This document shows positions 1 to 7,563 of a stretch of 51,738 nt of DNA, piece by piece. The first letter of the stretch is position 1. Each line of letters begins with the position of its first letter. Where the stretch lies: NCBI GenBank assembly GCA_001516055.1, contig LOEZ01000044.1:1-51738 (forward strand), given 5' to 3'. The position numbers and the translations under genes are program-made. This stretch comes from Gracilibacter sp. BRH_c7a. GTDB taxonomy: Bacteria > Bacillota > Desulfitobacteriia > Desulfitobacteriales > Syntrophobotulaceae. The notes under the pieces are model-generated. The model had not been told where the DNA came from. It was given only the letters and a program-made list of their open reading frames with translations, and ran no database searches.

Positions 1-2007
1 GTTCTGGAGAATGTCTATCGTTACCGACAAGACGGATATTCCCGGCTGGATTCGGCTGTCAAGGGTGCTTCCGAGGTAAGTGTACCTCTTATAGCGTCAA
101 CTTTGACTACTTTGGCCGTGTTCCTGCCTATTGTATTCGTCCAAGGTTTAACATCGACTATCTTTAAACAGTTAGCCATGACAGTGAGTTTCTCTCTGGC
201 TGCTTCTCTGCTGGTGGCAGTGACTCTGGTTCCCATGCTCTGCTCCAAGTTCTTAAAAGTAGATAAAAGTAAGCAGGTAAATGGGTTTAGTTCCGTTGTT
301 CAAGCAGAAGGCGGAGTGTCAGCAGTTCAGGAACCTCCTAGGAAGAGCTTCTTGAGCAAGTTCATCGATACAAGTAAGTTAGGCAATAGTTTTGAAATGT
401 TCTTCGAATCTTTGAATGAGGGATATTCCAAAATCCTGGATTGGGTATTGGTTCATCGTAAGAAGACTATAGTTATCGCTACCATAGCATTCTTTGGCAG
501 TATGAGTTCAATAGCTTTGGTAGGTGCAGAGTTTTTCCCTTCTACCGATGAAGGTTTCGTACAGGTCAATGTTACTCTTCCTGATGGGGCCGAGGTCGAG
601 AAGACAGTTACTATTATGGATGAGTTGGAAGTTAAGATGCAGGGAATTCCAGAGATTGATACAGTATTCCTAGAAGCTGGCTCCGGTGGGGATATGATGG
701 GTAGCATCCGAGGAAATAGAGGTACGATCTATGTCAAACTGACAGATCTGTCTGAACGTAAGCGTGATGTGACTCAGATATCTGATGAGATAAGAGAACG
801 AATAATCGATACACCTGGTGCGAAGATTAGTGTGGCGCCTATGGAATCCATGGGGATGGGAGGCGGAGGTTCTGCTATCAGTATCAGTATCTACGGTGAT
901 GATCTGGATACCCTTAAGACCATAGGGGATGATTTCGTTAGGCTAATAAGAAATATTGAGGGAACTCGTGAAGTGACTTCCAGCTTTGACGATGGGATTC
1001 CGGAAGTGGAGATCAGTATAGATCGGACAGTTGCAGCTGAGTATGGGCTGACTGCCGGCCAGATAGCCCAAGCTGTCAGAGGGGTAATCTCCGGCACTAC
1101 CGCGACTCGATATAAGTACGGTGGTACAGAGATAGATGTGATCATCAAAGGAGATGATCATTATAATGAAAATATGAAGGGATTGGAACAGATTCCTATC
1201 AATACGAATATGGGTTTCCCGGTTGTTCTGGGGCAGGTTGCTGAAATCGATGTCATCCGCGGACCGATCAGTATTAATCGGACTAATCAGGAGAGGGTGA
1301 TAACCGTATCCAGCAATCTCAGCGGACGTGATGTGGGAAGTGTCTCCCAAGATATTCAGGCAGCCTTAGCTGATTATCAGATGCCGGATAGGTACTACTA
1401 TGAGGCTGGCGGAGCCCAACAAGATATGACGGAAGCCTTCGGTGATCTGGCTATGGCTCTTATCTTGGCGGTGTTGCTTGTTTATATGGTTATGGCTTCT
1501 CAGTTTGAGTCATTGCTTTACCCATTTATCATTATGTTCTCTATGCCTTTGGGGTTTGCCGGAGGTATCTTCGGGCTGTTCCTGTTGGGTAAGCCTTTAA
1601 GTGTTCCGGCTGTTATAGGCTTGATAATGCTTTCGGGTATAGTGGTTAATAACGCGATTGTTCTGGTGGACTATATCAATACCCGACGTCGGGTATTTAA
1701 TGAAGACCGGGATAAGGCTATTAAAGCTGCTTGTCCTATCAGACTTCGACCTATCCTGATGACGATGTTGACTACAGTATTGGCTATGGCTCCACTCACC
1801 TTAGGGATGGGTGAAGGCTCTGAGATGTCTGCTCCGTTAGCTATCGTGATAGTATCCGGCCTCAGTTTATCCACTTTGGTAACTTTGTTGGTTATACCGG
1901 TATTGTATACCTTGTTCGATGACCTCGGTGAGAGGATGAAGAGAAAGGTTAAGGGTAAGAAGAAAACTAATCTGCCCGCTGCTGGTGGGAAGACGCTTTC
2001 TCATTAA
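1..2007 (+). CDS. RND-family multidrug efflux transporter, C-terminal part (5' end outside window)
   Basis: The frame is open from base 1, so the gene starts before the window; 668 residues are visible. The product is the inner-membrane pump of an AcrB/HAE1-type (or Gram-positive SwrC-like) RND exporter, which uses the proton gradient to expel drugs or lipids. Visible are a hydrophobic block (LAVFLPIVFVQG and following), a basic linker, then a large extracytoplasmic porter domain beginning AEFFPSTDEGFVQV, and a final group of membrane helices with the family motif GIVVNNAIVLVDYIN. The proton-relay Asp pair of TM4 would lie upstream and is not seen. A Lys-rich cytoplasmic tail ends the protein. 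A TetR gene follows 87 bp downstream, the usual arrangement for a locally controlled pump. The family is secure; the substrate is unknown. Confidence 0.93.
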   Translation, partial: VLENVYRYRQDGYSRLDSAVKGASEVSVPLIASTLTTLAVFLPIVFVQGLTSTIFKQLAMTVSFSLAASLLVAVTLVPMLCSKFLKVDKSKQVNGFSSVVQAEGGVSAVQEPPRKSFLSKFIDTSKLGNSFEMFFESLNEGYSKILDWVLVHRKKTIVIATIAFFGSMSSIALVGAEFFPSTDEGFVQVNVTLPDGAEVEKTVTIMDELEVKMQGIPEIDTVFLEAGSGGDMMGSIRGNRGTIYVKLTDLSERKRDVTQISDEIRERIIDTPGAKISVAPMESMGMGGGGSAISISIYGDDLDTLKTIGDDFVRLIRNIEGTREVTSSFDDGIPEVEISIDRTVAAEYGLTAGQIAQAVRGVISGTTATRYKYGGTEIDVIIKGDDHYNENMKGLEQIPINTNMGFPVVLGQVAEIDVIRGPISINRTNQERVITVSSNLSGRDVGSVSQDIQAALADYQMPDRYYYEAGGAQQDMTEAFGDLAMALILAVLLVYMVMASQFESLLYPFIIMFSMPLGFAGGIFGLFLLGKPLSVPAVIGLIMLSGIVVNNAIVLVDYINTRRRVFNEDRDKAIKAACPIRLRPILMTMLTTVLAMAPLTLGMGEGSEMSAPLAIVIVSGLSLSTLVTLLVIPVLYTLFDDLGERMKRKVKGKKKTNLPAAGGKTLSH

Positions 2008-2094
2008 GGATATATTTTTTAAGCTGAAACGCATGATAACGATATAGTAGTAGCAATTGAGTAGGATTCGCAGGTTTTTTGTAGGGGGAAAAAG

Positions 2095-2667
2095 ATGGCT
2101 AAGGAAGATAAAAGGATCGATATCCTTCGGGCGGCCAGCAGGGTTTTTTATCTGAGAGGCTTCGAGGGTACCAAGATTGATGACATAGCCAAGGAAGCCG
2201 GGATCGGGAAGGGTACGGTCTATGAGTATTACCATAGTAAACAGGAACTCTTCGATAAAGCTGTTAGTTATAATCGAGAGCAATATATTGAGCAAGTAAA
2301 AGCGACTCTGTCTCAAGACGGAACTTTGAGGGATAAGTTCATTGCCTTTGCAAAATATCAGACAGAACTGGTTAAGACGCATATCCCTATCTTTAATATG
2401 ATGTGTACGTCTAAGATTATAGCTAGAGAAATGGGAGCACTCATGCTGGAACAGAATATCCGAGTAGCTGAGATACTTACTGGATTGGTCAAAAAAGCAG
2501 TGGATCAAGGCGAACTTCGGGAAGATATCAATCCCGAGATGGCAGCTGCCGTGATGATTGGGACGATTAATCAGTACTCCAGCAAGAAAGTTATCTTCTT
2601 CGATGCCCAACCGGAAGATATAGATTATGAACAAATGGCGGATATAATCTTTAAGGGCATAGGCTAA
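2095..2667 (+). CDS. TetR/AcrR family transcriptional regulator (efflux-linked)
   Basis: A 190-residue one-domain repressor of normal TetR length. The N-terminal helix-turn-helix spans about residues 8-55 (RVFYLRGFEGTKIDDIAKEA, then GIGKGTVYEYYHSKQELF), and the remaining all-helical part is the ligand/dimerisation domain. The ATG is preceded by AGGGGG at good spacing. It lies 87 bp behind the RND pump on the same strand, so it probably controls that pump and responds to its substrates; this is inferred from position only. No clear palindromic operator was seen in the short gap. A long open frame on the opposite strand is a shadow. Confidence 0.92.
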   Translation: MAKEDKRIDILRAASRVFYLRGFEGTKIDDIAKEAGIGKGTVYEYYHSKQELFDKAVSYNREQYIEQVKATLSQDGTLRDKFIAFAKYQTELVKTHIPIFNMMCTSKIIAREMGALMLEQNIRVAEILTGLVKKAVDQGELREDINPEMAAAVMIGTINQYSSKKVIFFDAQPEDIDYEQMADIIFKGIG

Positions 2668-2675
2668 CAAGTCAT

Positions 2676-2762
2676 AAAGTCAGGGACGGTTCTTTACTTT
2701 GCAAGCGCATAAAGTCAGGAACGTTTAAAATGTAAAAACCTTTCGAGAGAACCGTCTCCTCG
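2676..2762. repeat. REP-like dispersed repeat, locus 1 (one intact and one degraded copy)
   Basis: One intact copy, core AGTCAGGGACGGTTCTTTAC flanked by AA/TT, lies at 2676-2700. A decayed copy begins near 2711 (AAAGTCAGGAACG), and a remnant of the opposite arm (GAACCGTCTCC) lies near 2750. The same element recurs at eight further intergenic places in this window. Confidence 0.85.
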
Positions 2763-2814
2763 TCAGTAAATTAGAAGTCATAAATAATATAGAGAAGCTC
2801 ATTAAATAAAGTAA

Positions 2815-2864
2815 AATACCCTCCAGTATTAGAAAAAATATCTATCACGGGAGGATATTTTTTT
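2815..2864 (+). terminator. Probable rho-independent terminator
   Basis: The arms AATA-C-CCTCC (2815-2824) and GGAGG-A-TATT (2850-2859) pair with one internal mismatch and are followed by a T run to 2864. It could end transcription from the TetR gene about 150 bp upstream. The loop is long (25 nt), which lowers confidence. Confidence 0.45.
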
Positions 2865-2873
2865 GGTGCTACT

Positions 2874-3023
2874 TTATTCATAATGCGTCCATAAGCGTAG
2901 AATCTTGACAACTTTCTCAGTTTGTAATACTTCATAAACCAAACGATGCTGGATATTAATCCTTCTGGAATAGAAGCCTGATAAATTACCCACTAGCTTT
3001 TCAATTGCGTCGTCAAGTAGTGG
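2874..3023 (-). pseudogene. Relic of a Txe/YoeB-family toxin (C-terminal fragment)
   Basis: On the minus strand this stretch reads a 49-codon fragment ending in a stop at 2874-2876. It contains GNLSGFYSRRINIQHRLVYE followed by KILRLWTHYE. This matches the C-terminal half of YoeB/Txe mRNA interferases (G-LSG-xSRRI-xxxHRLVYxV ... xxHY), including the catalytic-region Arg/His and the C-terminal HY. In frame upstream there is an immediate stop (3024-3026), and the usual N-terminal half (about 35-40 residues) and any YefM-type antitoxin are absent or unrecognisable. The gene is therefore a decayed remnant. A frameshift into the neighbouring frame is possible, but I could not match that frame to the missing part. 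Confidence 0.7.
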
Positions 3024-3077
3024 CTAATAACTTGTTGGATAACAGACCTGTGAAACCTAAGAAGATTAGAATATGAA

Positions 3078-3108
3078 AATGCCTTTCCGTTGGTTGCGGA
3101 AAGGCATT
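3078..3108 (-). terminator. Perfect 12-bp hairpin, probable terminator of the peptidoglycan-binding gene
   Basis: AATGCCTTTCCG at 3078-3089 and CGGAAAGGCATT at 3097-3108 are exact reverse complements around a 7-nt loop. Read on the minus strand the stem is followed by TTTCAT, a modest U tract, so it fits termination of the minus-strand gene ending at 3191. No T run follows on the plus strand. Confidence 0.55.
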
Positions 3109-3139
3109 CAGACAAGAGAACAGTTTCCCTGTCTCGACG

Positions 3140-3183
3140 CTGTCTTAACCCTGTCTTAACCCTGTCTTAACCCTGTCTTACCC
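3140..3183. repeat. Four tandem copies of an 11-bp unit (CTGTCTTAACC)
   Basis: The units at 3140-3150, 3151-3161 and 3162-3172 are identical; 3173-3183 differs slightly. The array sits just after the stop codon of the minus-strand peptidoglycan-binding gene. It has no evident coding role and resembles a small replication-slippage tract. Confidence 0.85.
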
Positions 3184-3190
3184 CTGTCTC

Positions 3191-3637
3191 TCAGCGTGGT
3201 CGAACGAGTTCGTAGATGACGGTCCAAGTTCTAGGTCCGGCAATTCCATCCGGGAGGAGTCCGTAGTCTCTTTGAAAGGAGATAACAGCATCCCTCGTCT
3301 TGGGACCGAATATGCCGTCTACCGGTCCTGTGTCATAGCCAGATTGTTGGAGGAAAGCCTGAAGGACGTTGACTTCCGGTCCGCGAGAACCGAGCTTGAG
3401 ATAAGCAGGCAGGACGAGTGCTCTATTAAGAGCAGCTGCGGTAGCTGGTCCAACTATTCCGTCCGGGATAAGACCTTTATCCCGTTGGAAAGTTGTTACA
3501 GCAGTTTGGGTCTGAGGCCCGAAGACTCCGTCGATGGCTTCTGGATTGTAACCTAGCTGGGTTAAAGCATCTTGAAGTGTGCGCACGTCTTCTCCGCTCG
3601 TACCCAACCGTAAGATTCTGGGGAATTTAATACTCAT
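3191..3637 (-). CDS. Small protein of two peptidoglycan-binding (PG_binding_1) domains
   Basis: About 148 residues made almost entirely of two tandem three-helix peptidoglycan-binding repeats. The first runs from LRLGTSGEDVRTLQDALTQL to DGIVGPATAAALN; the second runs from LKLGSRGPEVNVLQAFLQQS to DGIAGPRTWTVI. Both carry the family signature DGxFGPxTxxAVxxFQxxxGLxPDG. There is no catalytic domain and no signal peptide, so it may be a spore-wall or cortex-binding protein, or a targeting module working with a separate hydrolase. Starting at the internal ATG (3637) places AGGGGTGA at good spacing; the upstream GTG at 3646 lies inside that Shine-Dalgarno sequence. A clean hairpin lies 80 bp downstream. 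Confidence 0.88.
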   Translation of the reverse strand: MSIKFPRILRLGTSGEDVRTLQDALTQLGYNPEAIDGVFGPQTQTAVTTFQRDKGLIPDGIVGPATAAALNRALVLPAYLKLGSRGPEVNVLQAFLQQSGYDTGPVDGIFGPKTRDAVISFQRDYGLLPDGIAGPRTWTVIYELVRPR

Positions 3638-3709
3638 CTTTCTCACCCCTGGGGTTGCAAGATACTATTTCAGCTTATGCTCCCAAGGGTTTGTCAGGTG
3701 AAGATATAA

Positions 3710-4786
3710 TTAGAACCTGAAGCGATCGATATTTATCACTCCGACCTTAACCAGTGCTTTGTAGAAGATGAAAGCTAAAGGTAAGAGAAAGATTCCGATA
3801 ATACCCATTACTTTAAAACCAATCCAGATACTTACCAAGGTAGCTAAGGCACCTAGACCGATACGTTCTCCCAAGATTTTAGGTTCTATAACCCTACGGA
3901 CTACGATTATGACCATTAAGAGGATGGCGAGACCTAAAGCTAAGAATAGGTTGCCTTGTAAAGCAGCTACGATAATCCATGGTGTAAAGGCAGATCCTAC
4001 CCCTAGAATTGGGAGGACATCCACGAGGACTACGAAGAGAGATATAAGGGCTGCATAATCAACTCTCAAGATTATAAGACCTATAAAGGCTAGTAAGAAA
4101 GTAACGATACTGAGTATCCCCTGTGCTTTAAGGAAACCAAAGGTGGCTTTTTTCAGATCACCGATGATATAAATGACTTTTCTTCTGGAAGAGTCTTTGA
4201 AGAAGGAGTAGAAGCGACGATGGATATTATCTAACTGCATATTAAATAGAAAGACTGAGATGAGGTAGATGAGAACGATAAAGAAAATATTAGGGATTGC
4301 TGTAGAGAGATTGATGGTGTATGCACCCAGTTGGGAAACTAAGTTGAGATTAGCCAGATCGTTAATTGCGTTGATAATCATACTGTTTATCTGAGCGGCT
4401 GTCTCGTAAGGGAGAAGACGGATCGTACTTTGAATATCCCTGCTGATCCCTAGAATCCAGGTTTGGATGGTAGCAGAGTTATTTTGAATGTAAGTTAGTA
4501 GACCAACTAACTGTACATAAATTTTACTAATTATGAAATAGCCTAAAAGACCGATTCCCCCGAGAAAGAGAAGATTGGTTATAGTCACTGATGCTAGTTT
4601 ATTAAGTTTAAAGTTTTTCCTAAGCCATAAGCCTAGTGGGTCTAATAATAGGGCAGTAAAATATGCCAGGATAAAAGGGGTAAAATGAGGGAAGACCCGG
4701 TATATCACATAGGGCACAACCATAGTGGCTATAATTATTACCACAGCTATAAAGACTCTCTTGGAATATTCAACCATACTAAGCAT
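3710..4786 (-). CDS. ytvI: Sporulation integral membrane protein YtvI-like (AI-2E transporter/PerM family)
   Basis: A 358-residue polytopic membrane protein of the AI-2E/PerM family. It has two N-terminal helices (AVVIIIATMVVPYVIYRVF and the segment after it), a helix near residue 65-85, a long amphipathic stretch, then a cluster of C-terminal helices with the family block LPILGVGSAFTPWIIVA and the motif RVIEPKILGERIGLGALATL. Length and N-terminal layout match the sporulation-type YtvI branch, whose biochemical role is unsettled. The ATG follows AAGGGATGA. It is divergent from the FecR gene across about 300 bp. The symbol rests on overall resemblance; a general PerM-type permease is the alternative. 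Confidence 0.8.
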   Translation of the reverse strand: MLSMVEYSKRVFIAVVIIIATMVVPYVIYRVFPHFTPFILAYFTALLLDPLGLWLRKNFKLNKLASVTITNLLFLGGIGLLGYFIISKIYVQLVGLLTYIQNNSATIQTWILGISRDIQSTIRLLPYETAAQINSMIINAINDLANLNLVSQLGAYTINLSTAIPNIFFIVLIYLISVFLFNMQLDNIHRRFYSFFKDSSRRKVIYIIGDLKKATFGFLKAQGILSIVTFLLAFIGLIILRVDYAALISLFVVLVDVLPILGVGSAFTPWIIVAALQGNLFLALGLAILLMVIIVVRRVIEPKILGERIGLGALATLVSIWIGFKVMGIIGIFLLPLAFIFYKALVKVGVINIDRFRF

Positions 4787-5090
4787 TTCTTCATCCCTTT
4801 ATGTTTAATGCAGTTAATAAATTATGTAAATCTATCTTTAGATTATATTAAAGGAAAAGCCATCTTTATGCAATTGAAATAAATTAAAGTAAGGAATTAG
4901 ATAGGGCATATATTCATTATTTTTATTAACTTATAATATTATAATAATTAAAAAATGATACTCGTTAAAAGGATTAATGTATTCGGTGTCGAATATATAT
5001 AATTCCTTTAAATTGGTAATCATTTCTGATAAATTGGAATTATTTCTGGACAAATTTGGCGAGTTTTTTGTTTGATTGAGGAGGCTGACT
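4787..5090. other. AT-rich divergent intergenic region with a small palindrome
   Basis: The region holds the divergent promoters of the ytvI-like and FecR genes. It is very AT-rich and I see no clear -35/-10 pair. A 14-bp palindrome, ATTCGGTGTCGAAT (arms ATTCG/CGAAT), lies at 4981-4994. It contains TGTCGAA, which resembles the core of a Spo0A box, but the flanks are poor. No small gene is supported here. Confidence 0.45.
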
Positions 5091-6323
5091 ATGATTAATT
5101 CCACACCTGTTAAGTATATAATTTCCATCTTGATTGCTCTTGTGCTTGTCTTAGCCGGTACGGTACCGGTTTTTGGGCAAGTGATAGCCTCTGCTGAACT
5201 ACAGAATATTCAAGGTAGCGTATATCTGAAAAAGGCCGGTGGTCAAAGAGAGTTCCAGGCTGTGGATGGGATGCGGGTATCTCAAGGAGATTGGATTAGG
5301 ACGGATAAAGATAGTTCTGTTAGGATGATTTACACGAACGGAAGTGAATCGGTTCTGACTGCCAATACAATGGTTAATCTTAAAGCTTATGAAGATGAGA
5401 GTTCGGATAAGATAAATCTAAGGCTTATAGTTGGAGGAGTATGGAATAAAATTAAGCAGCTTGGAACAGGCGGGAGATATGATTTGGAGACTCCTACAGC
5501 AGTCATGGGGGTGAGAGGAACTCTCTTTATGACGAGGGCCAGTGCTGATGGTCAAGCTAGTTTAGATGTGCTTGAGGGTACGGTAGATTTTGATTATAGT
5601 TCAGATTCAGTAGAAATTAATAGTTTGCTTGCTCAAGGCGGCAGTTCGATAAGGGCTGATAAGGATAGTTCTGTTCCTGCAATACATCAGAGTCTGAATA
5701 TAAAAGAATTGGTAAGTGGTGTTAAGCCCGGCTTACAAAAACAAATGTTACTAGATATGGTCGAAAGAACAGATTACTTACAAACCTCTATGAATCAGAC
5801 TAAAAAGGAATTCGATACCTACGGTGAGGAAGACCATGCCAGAAAGACTTTGCAACATAGCACTCAGATTACAGATTTGATCGGTCTTATGGAGAGTTTT
5901 ATTGATAGTGCAGTCAATTCTGAGCAGGGTGAGGAATTCCTTAAAGAGTTAGAAAAAGATAAGATTAAAATTAAGGATATAGAAGAGGATCTTTCAAGTA
6001 TTAAAGGCATCTCCCAAGTTACTTGGGAAGAGGTTATACGAAATGCTGAGAGAAAAGGGATATCGAAGAAAGATATCTTACCGAAGAAGAATATTCCTCA
6101 GGGAGACGCCCCAGGTAACAGCGGGAATGCTCCAGGGCAGAGTGGAGACGCCCCGGGAAATAGCGGAGATGCTCCAGGACAGAGTGGAGACGCGCAAGGA
6201 AATAGCGGAGATGCTCCAGGACAGAGTGGAGACGCCCCAGGAAATAGCGGGAATGCACCAGGGCAGAGTGGAGACGCCCCAGGAAATAGCGGAGATGACA
6301 AAGTAAAAAAGGAGAAGCCCTAG
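5091..6323 (+). CDS. Secreted FecR-domain protein with Gly/Asn/Gln-rich repeat tail
   Basis: A 410-residue exported protein. The start is the ATG at 5091, because GAGGAGG lies 6 nt upstream; a TTG at 5076 would sit inside that site. A signal peptide (VKYIISILIALVLVLAGTVPVFG) precedes a FecR-like beta domain at about residues 35-170 with the typical DWIRTDKDSSVRMIY and ETPTAVMGVRGTLFM blocks. A helical segment follows (residues 190-320), then about five units of GDAPGNSGNAPGQS and a basic end (KVKKEKP). In Firmicutes such FecR proteins are usually surface or matrix-like rather than iron regulators; no sigma factor is adjacent. The stop falls right after an A6 run, and repeat-like sequence continues out of frame beyond it. 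Confidence 0.85.
   Translation: MINSTPVKYIISILIALVLVLAGTVPVFGQVIASAELQNIQGSVYLKKAGGQREFQAVDGMRVSQGDWIRTDKDSSVRMIYTNGSESVLTANTMVNLKAYEDESSDKINLRLIVGGVWNKIKQLGTGGRYDLETPTAVMGVRGTLFMTRASADGQASLDVLEGTVDFDYSSDSVEINSLLAQGGSSIRADKDSSVPAIHQSLNIKELVSGVKPGLQKQMLLDMVERTDYLQTSMNQTKKEFDTYGEEDHARKTLQHSTQITDLIGLMESFIDSAVNSEQGEEFLKELEKDKIKIKDIEEDLSSIKGISQVTWEEVIRNAERKGISKKDILPKKNIPQGDAPGNSGNAPGQSGDAPGNSGDAPGQSGDAQGNSGDAPGQSGDAPGNSGNAPGQSGDAPGNSGDDKVKKEKP
6102..6296 (+). repeat. In-gene tandem repeat, 42-bp units (two 7-residue half-units each)
   Basis: Units start at 6102, 6144, 6186 and 6228, with a partial unit from 6270. They encode alternating GDAPGNS/GNAPGQS heptads. Each 42-bp unit is itself two related 21-bp halves. 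A degraded further copy continues past the stop codon from about 6324 to 6365. Near-identity of the units points to recent slippage or recombination. Confidence 0.9.
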
Positions 6324-6460
6324 GAAATAGTAGAGCTCAAGGTAAGTGTGGAGATACTCCTGAAAAAGCGGTAAAGTCATTGGACAATTGTGATAGTACT
6401 AGTGTCCGTGCTTCTTGAAAGATAATTTTGTGAAATTATATAAAAATACGGTAAGTTAAT

Positions 6461-6495
6461 GGGGCCTTGCAAATATAGGGCTCCTTTTTTTTATT
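6461..6495 (+). terminator. Rho-independent terminator after the FecR gene
   Basis: GGGGCC at 6461-6466 can pair with GGCTCC at 6479-6484 (one G-U pair), followed directly by a run of eight T. It lies about 140 bp past the annotated stop and about 45 bp past the alternative out-of-frame stop near 6418. Confidence 0.65.
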
Positions 6496-6499
6496 AAAT

Positions 6500-6558
6500 A
6501 AAGTAAAGAACCGTCCCTGACTTTGTGTTAAGTAAAGTAAAGAACCGTCCCTGACTTT
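6500..6558. repeat. REP-like dispersed repeat, locus 2 (two direct copies)
   Basis: Two intact copies in the same orientation (core GTAAAGAACCGTCCCTGACT) at 6500-6524 and 6534-6558, spaced 34 bp start to start. They sit between the FecR terminator and the TetR operator region. Confidence 0.9.
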
Positions 6559-6591
6559 ATGAATTAATGAACCAGGTTCAAGTTAAATATA

Positions 6592-6614
6592 CAATTTGAA
6601 TCAAGTTCAAATTG
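6592..6614. promoter_or_regulatory. Perfect 9-bp inverted repeat, candidate TetR autoregulatory operator
   Basis: CAATTTGAA (6592-6600) and TTCAAATTG (6606-6614) are exact reverse complements around a 5-bp spacer. It lies about 75 bp before the TetR-type start at 6689. A related half-site, GGTTCAAGTT, lies just upstream (6575-6584). The placement suggests the operator of that regulator; this is inferred, not shown. Confidence 0.6.
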
Positions 6615-6688
6615 TCAGAAAAATAGCTTGTGTAAAAGGGAACTTGTATGATAGAATAAAACTAACGCTTTGGAGTAGGAGATATAGT

Positions 6689-7297
6689 ATGAATTTTGGA
6701 AGAATGGTTAATAAGAAGATTGAAACTGAAAACAACATTTATGAAGCTGGAATGAAGCTCTTTCAAGAAAAAGGATTTACTAATACTACCATGCAGGATA
6801 TAAGTGAACGTGCCGGGGTTGCCAAGAGTACGATATTTAATTACTTTTCATCTAAAGAGGAGATTATACTCAGATTTGGTAGGAATCAGGTAGCCCAGTT
6901 GAAAAAGTTTGCTCAGAGTTTACCCCCAGACATGGATACAAAAGCTAAGATCCTGGAAGTTCTTCAAGAGGATGTCGGCGGAGTTGAGAAGTCAAAAGAG
7001 ATTGCTCGAATATCTTTGGTCGAGAGCTATAAATCTGATTGGGTTTATACGTTAGAAGCTCAGAACCGTGTTGAGCTTGCTTCGGTTTATGCTCAAATAT
7101 TATGTGATGGTCAGAAAAAGGGTGATATCCGCGATGGTCTGAACTGCGAACATATCGCAGGCTTGATCGTGGCGATTTATTTCCATGCATTGTACACAGG
7201 CATGGAGGTTGATACAGATATCAATATCAAAGACTACATTATTTATTCTTTGGAGGTGTTGTGGAACGGGGTTAGTTGCTGTGAATTTTTTACATAA
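6689..7297 (+). CDS. TetR/AcrR family transcriptional regulator
   Basis: About 202 residues. The N-terminal helix-turn-helix domain (about 10-60) reads YEAGMKLFQEKGFTNTTMQD ... AGVAKSTIFNYFSSKEEIIL, which is typical TetR. The C-terminal helical domain has no motif that names a ligand. The start is the ATG at 6689 with AGGAG 7 nt upstream; the longer open frame from 6596 would begin inside the inverted repeat and has no ribosome binding site. It is upstream of, and co-directional with, the NrfD/molybdoenzyme operon, separated by about 266 bp that includes a separate CRP/FNR-like site. Whether it regulates that operon or only itself is unknown. Confidence 0.88.
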   Translation: MNFGRMVNKKIETENNIYEAGMKLFQEKGFTNTTMQDISERAGVAKSTIFNYFSSKEEIILRFGRNQVAQLKKFAQSLPPDMDTKAKILEVLQEDVGGVEKSKEIARISLVESYKSDWVYTLEAQNRVELASVYAQILCDGQKKGDIRDGLNCEHIAGLIVAIYFHALYTGMEVDTDINIKDYIIYSLEVLWNGVSCCEFFT

Positions 7298-7392
7298 GTA
7301 GTATGTATATAATAGAGAATTAAGTAGAATTATCGGGAATATAGGAGAAGAAGACAGGTTTAAAGAGATGTAAGCATTTATTTTGGGGATAT

Positions 7393-7410
7393 ACGTGATT
7401 ATATTCACAT
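7393..7410. promoter_or_regulatory. CRP/FNR-family-like site upstream of the molybdoenzyme operon
   Basis: The sequence ACGTGATTATATTCACAT contains GTGA-N6-TCAC with the 6-bp spacing typical of CRP/FNR-superfamily sites. It lies about 155 bp upstream of the nrfD-like start. No CRP/FNR-type gene is in the window. The rest of the 266-bp gap (7298-7563) shows no gene; no convincing -35/-10 pair was picked out. Confidence 0.4.
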
Positions 7411-7563
7411 AGTTTTGTGCTCCCTTTTTTAGGGAAATCTCATATGACTCTTGATTGGAAAATAATAAAAAGGAGGTTAAATGACATCAATTTTAAATCG
7501 GCATAATGCGAGAGACAGAGAGGGAACAGGTAAATCTATAAGGTAAAAGGAGATGAAAGAAGC

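Noticed and set aside
1867-2670. Long minus-strand open frame (267 codons)
   Set aside because: It lies opposite the RND end and the TetR gene, both with clear family motifs; its translation has no recognisable domain or ribosome site.
3191-3637. Prophage endolysin fragment
   Set aside because: No other phage gene lies nearby, the two PG-binding repeats are complete, and the neighbours are host sporulation-type genes.
6102-6300. Possible CRISPR array or several short genes in the 42-bp repeats
   Set aside because: The units are contiguous with no unique spacers and read as an in-frame GDAPGNS/GNAPGQS tail of the FecR protein; the frames on other strands are shadows of the repeat.
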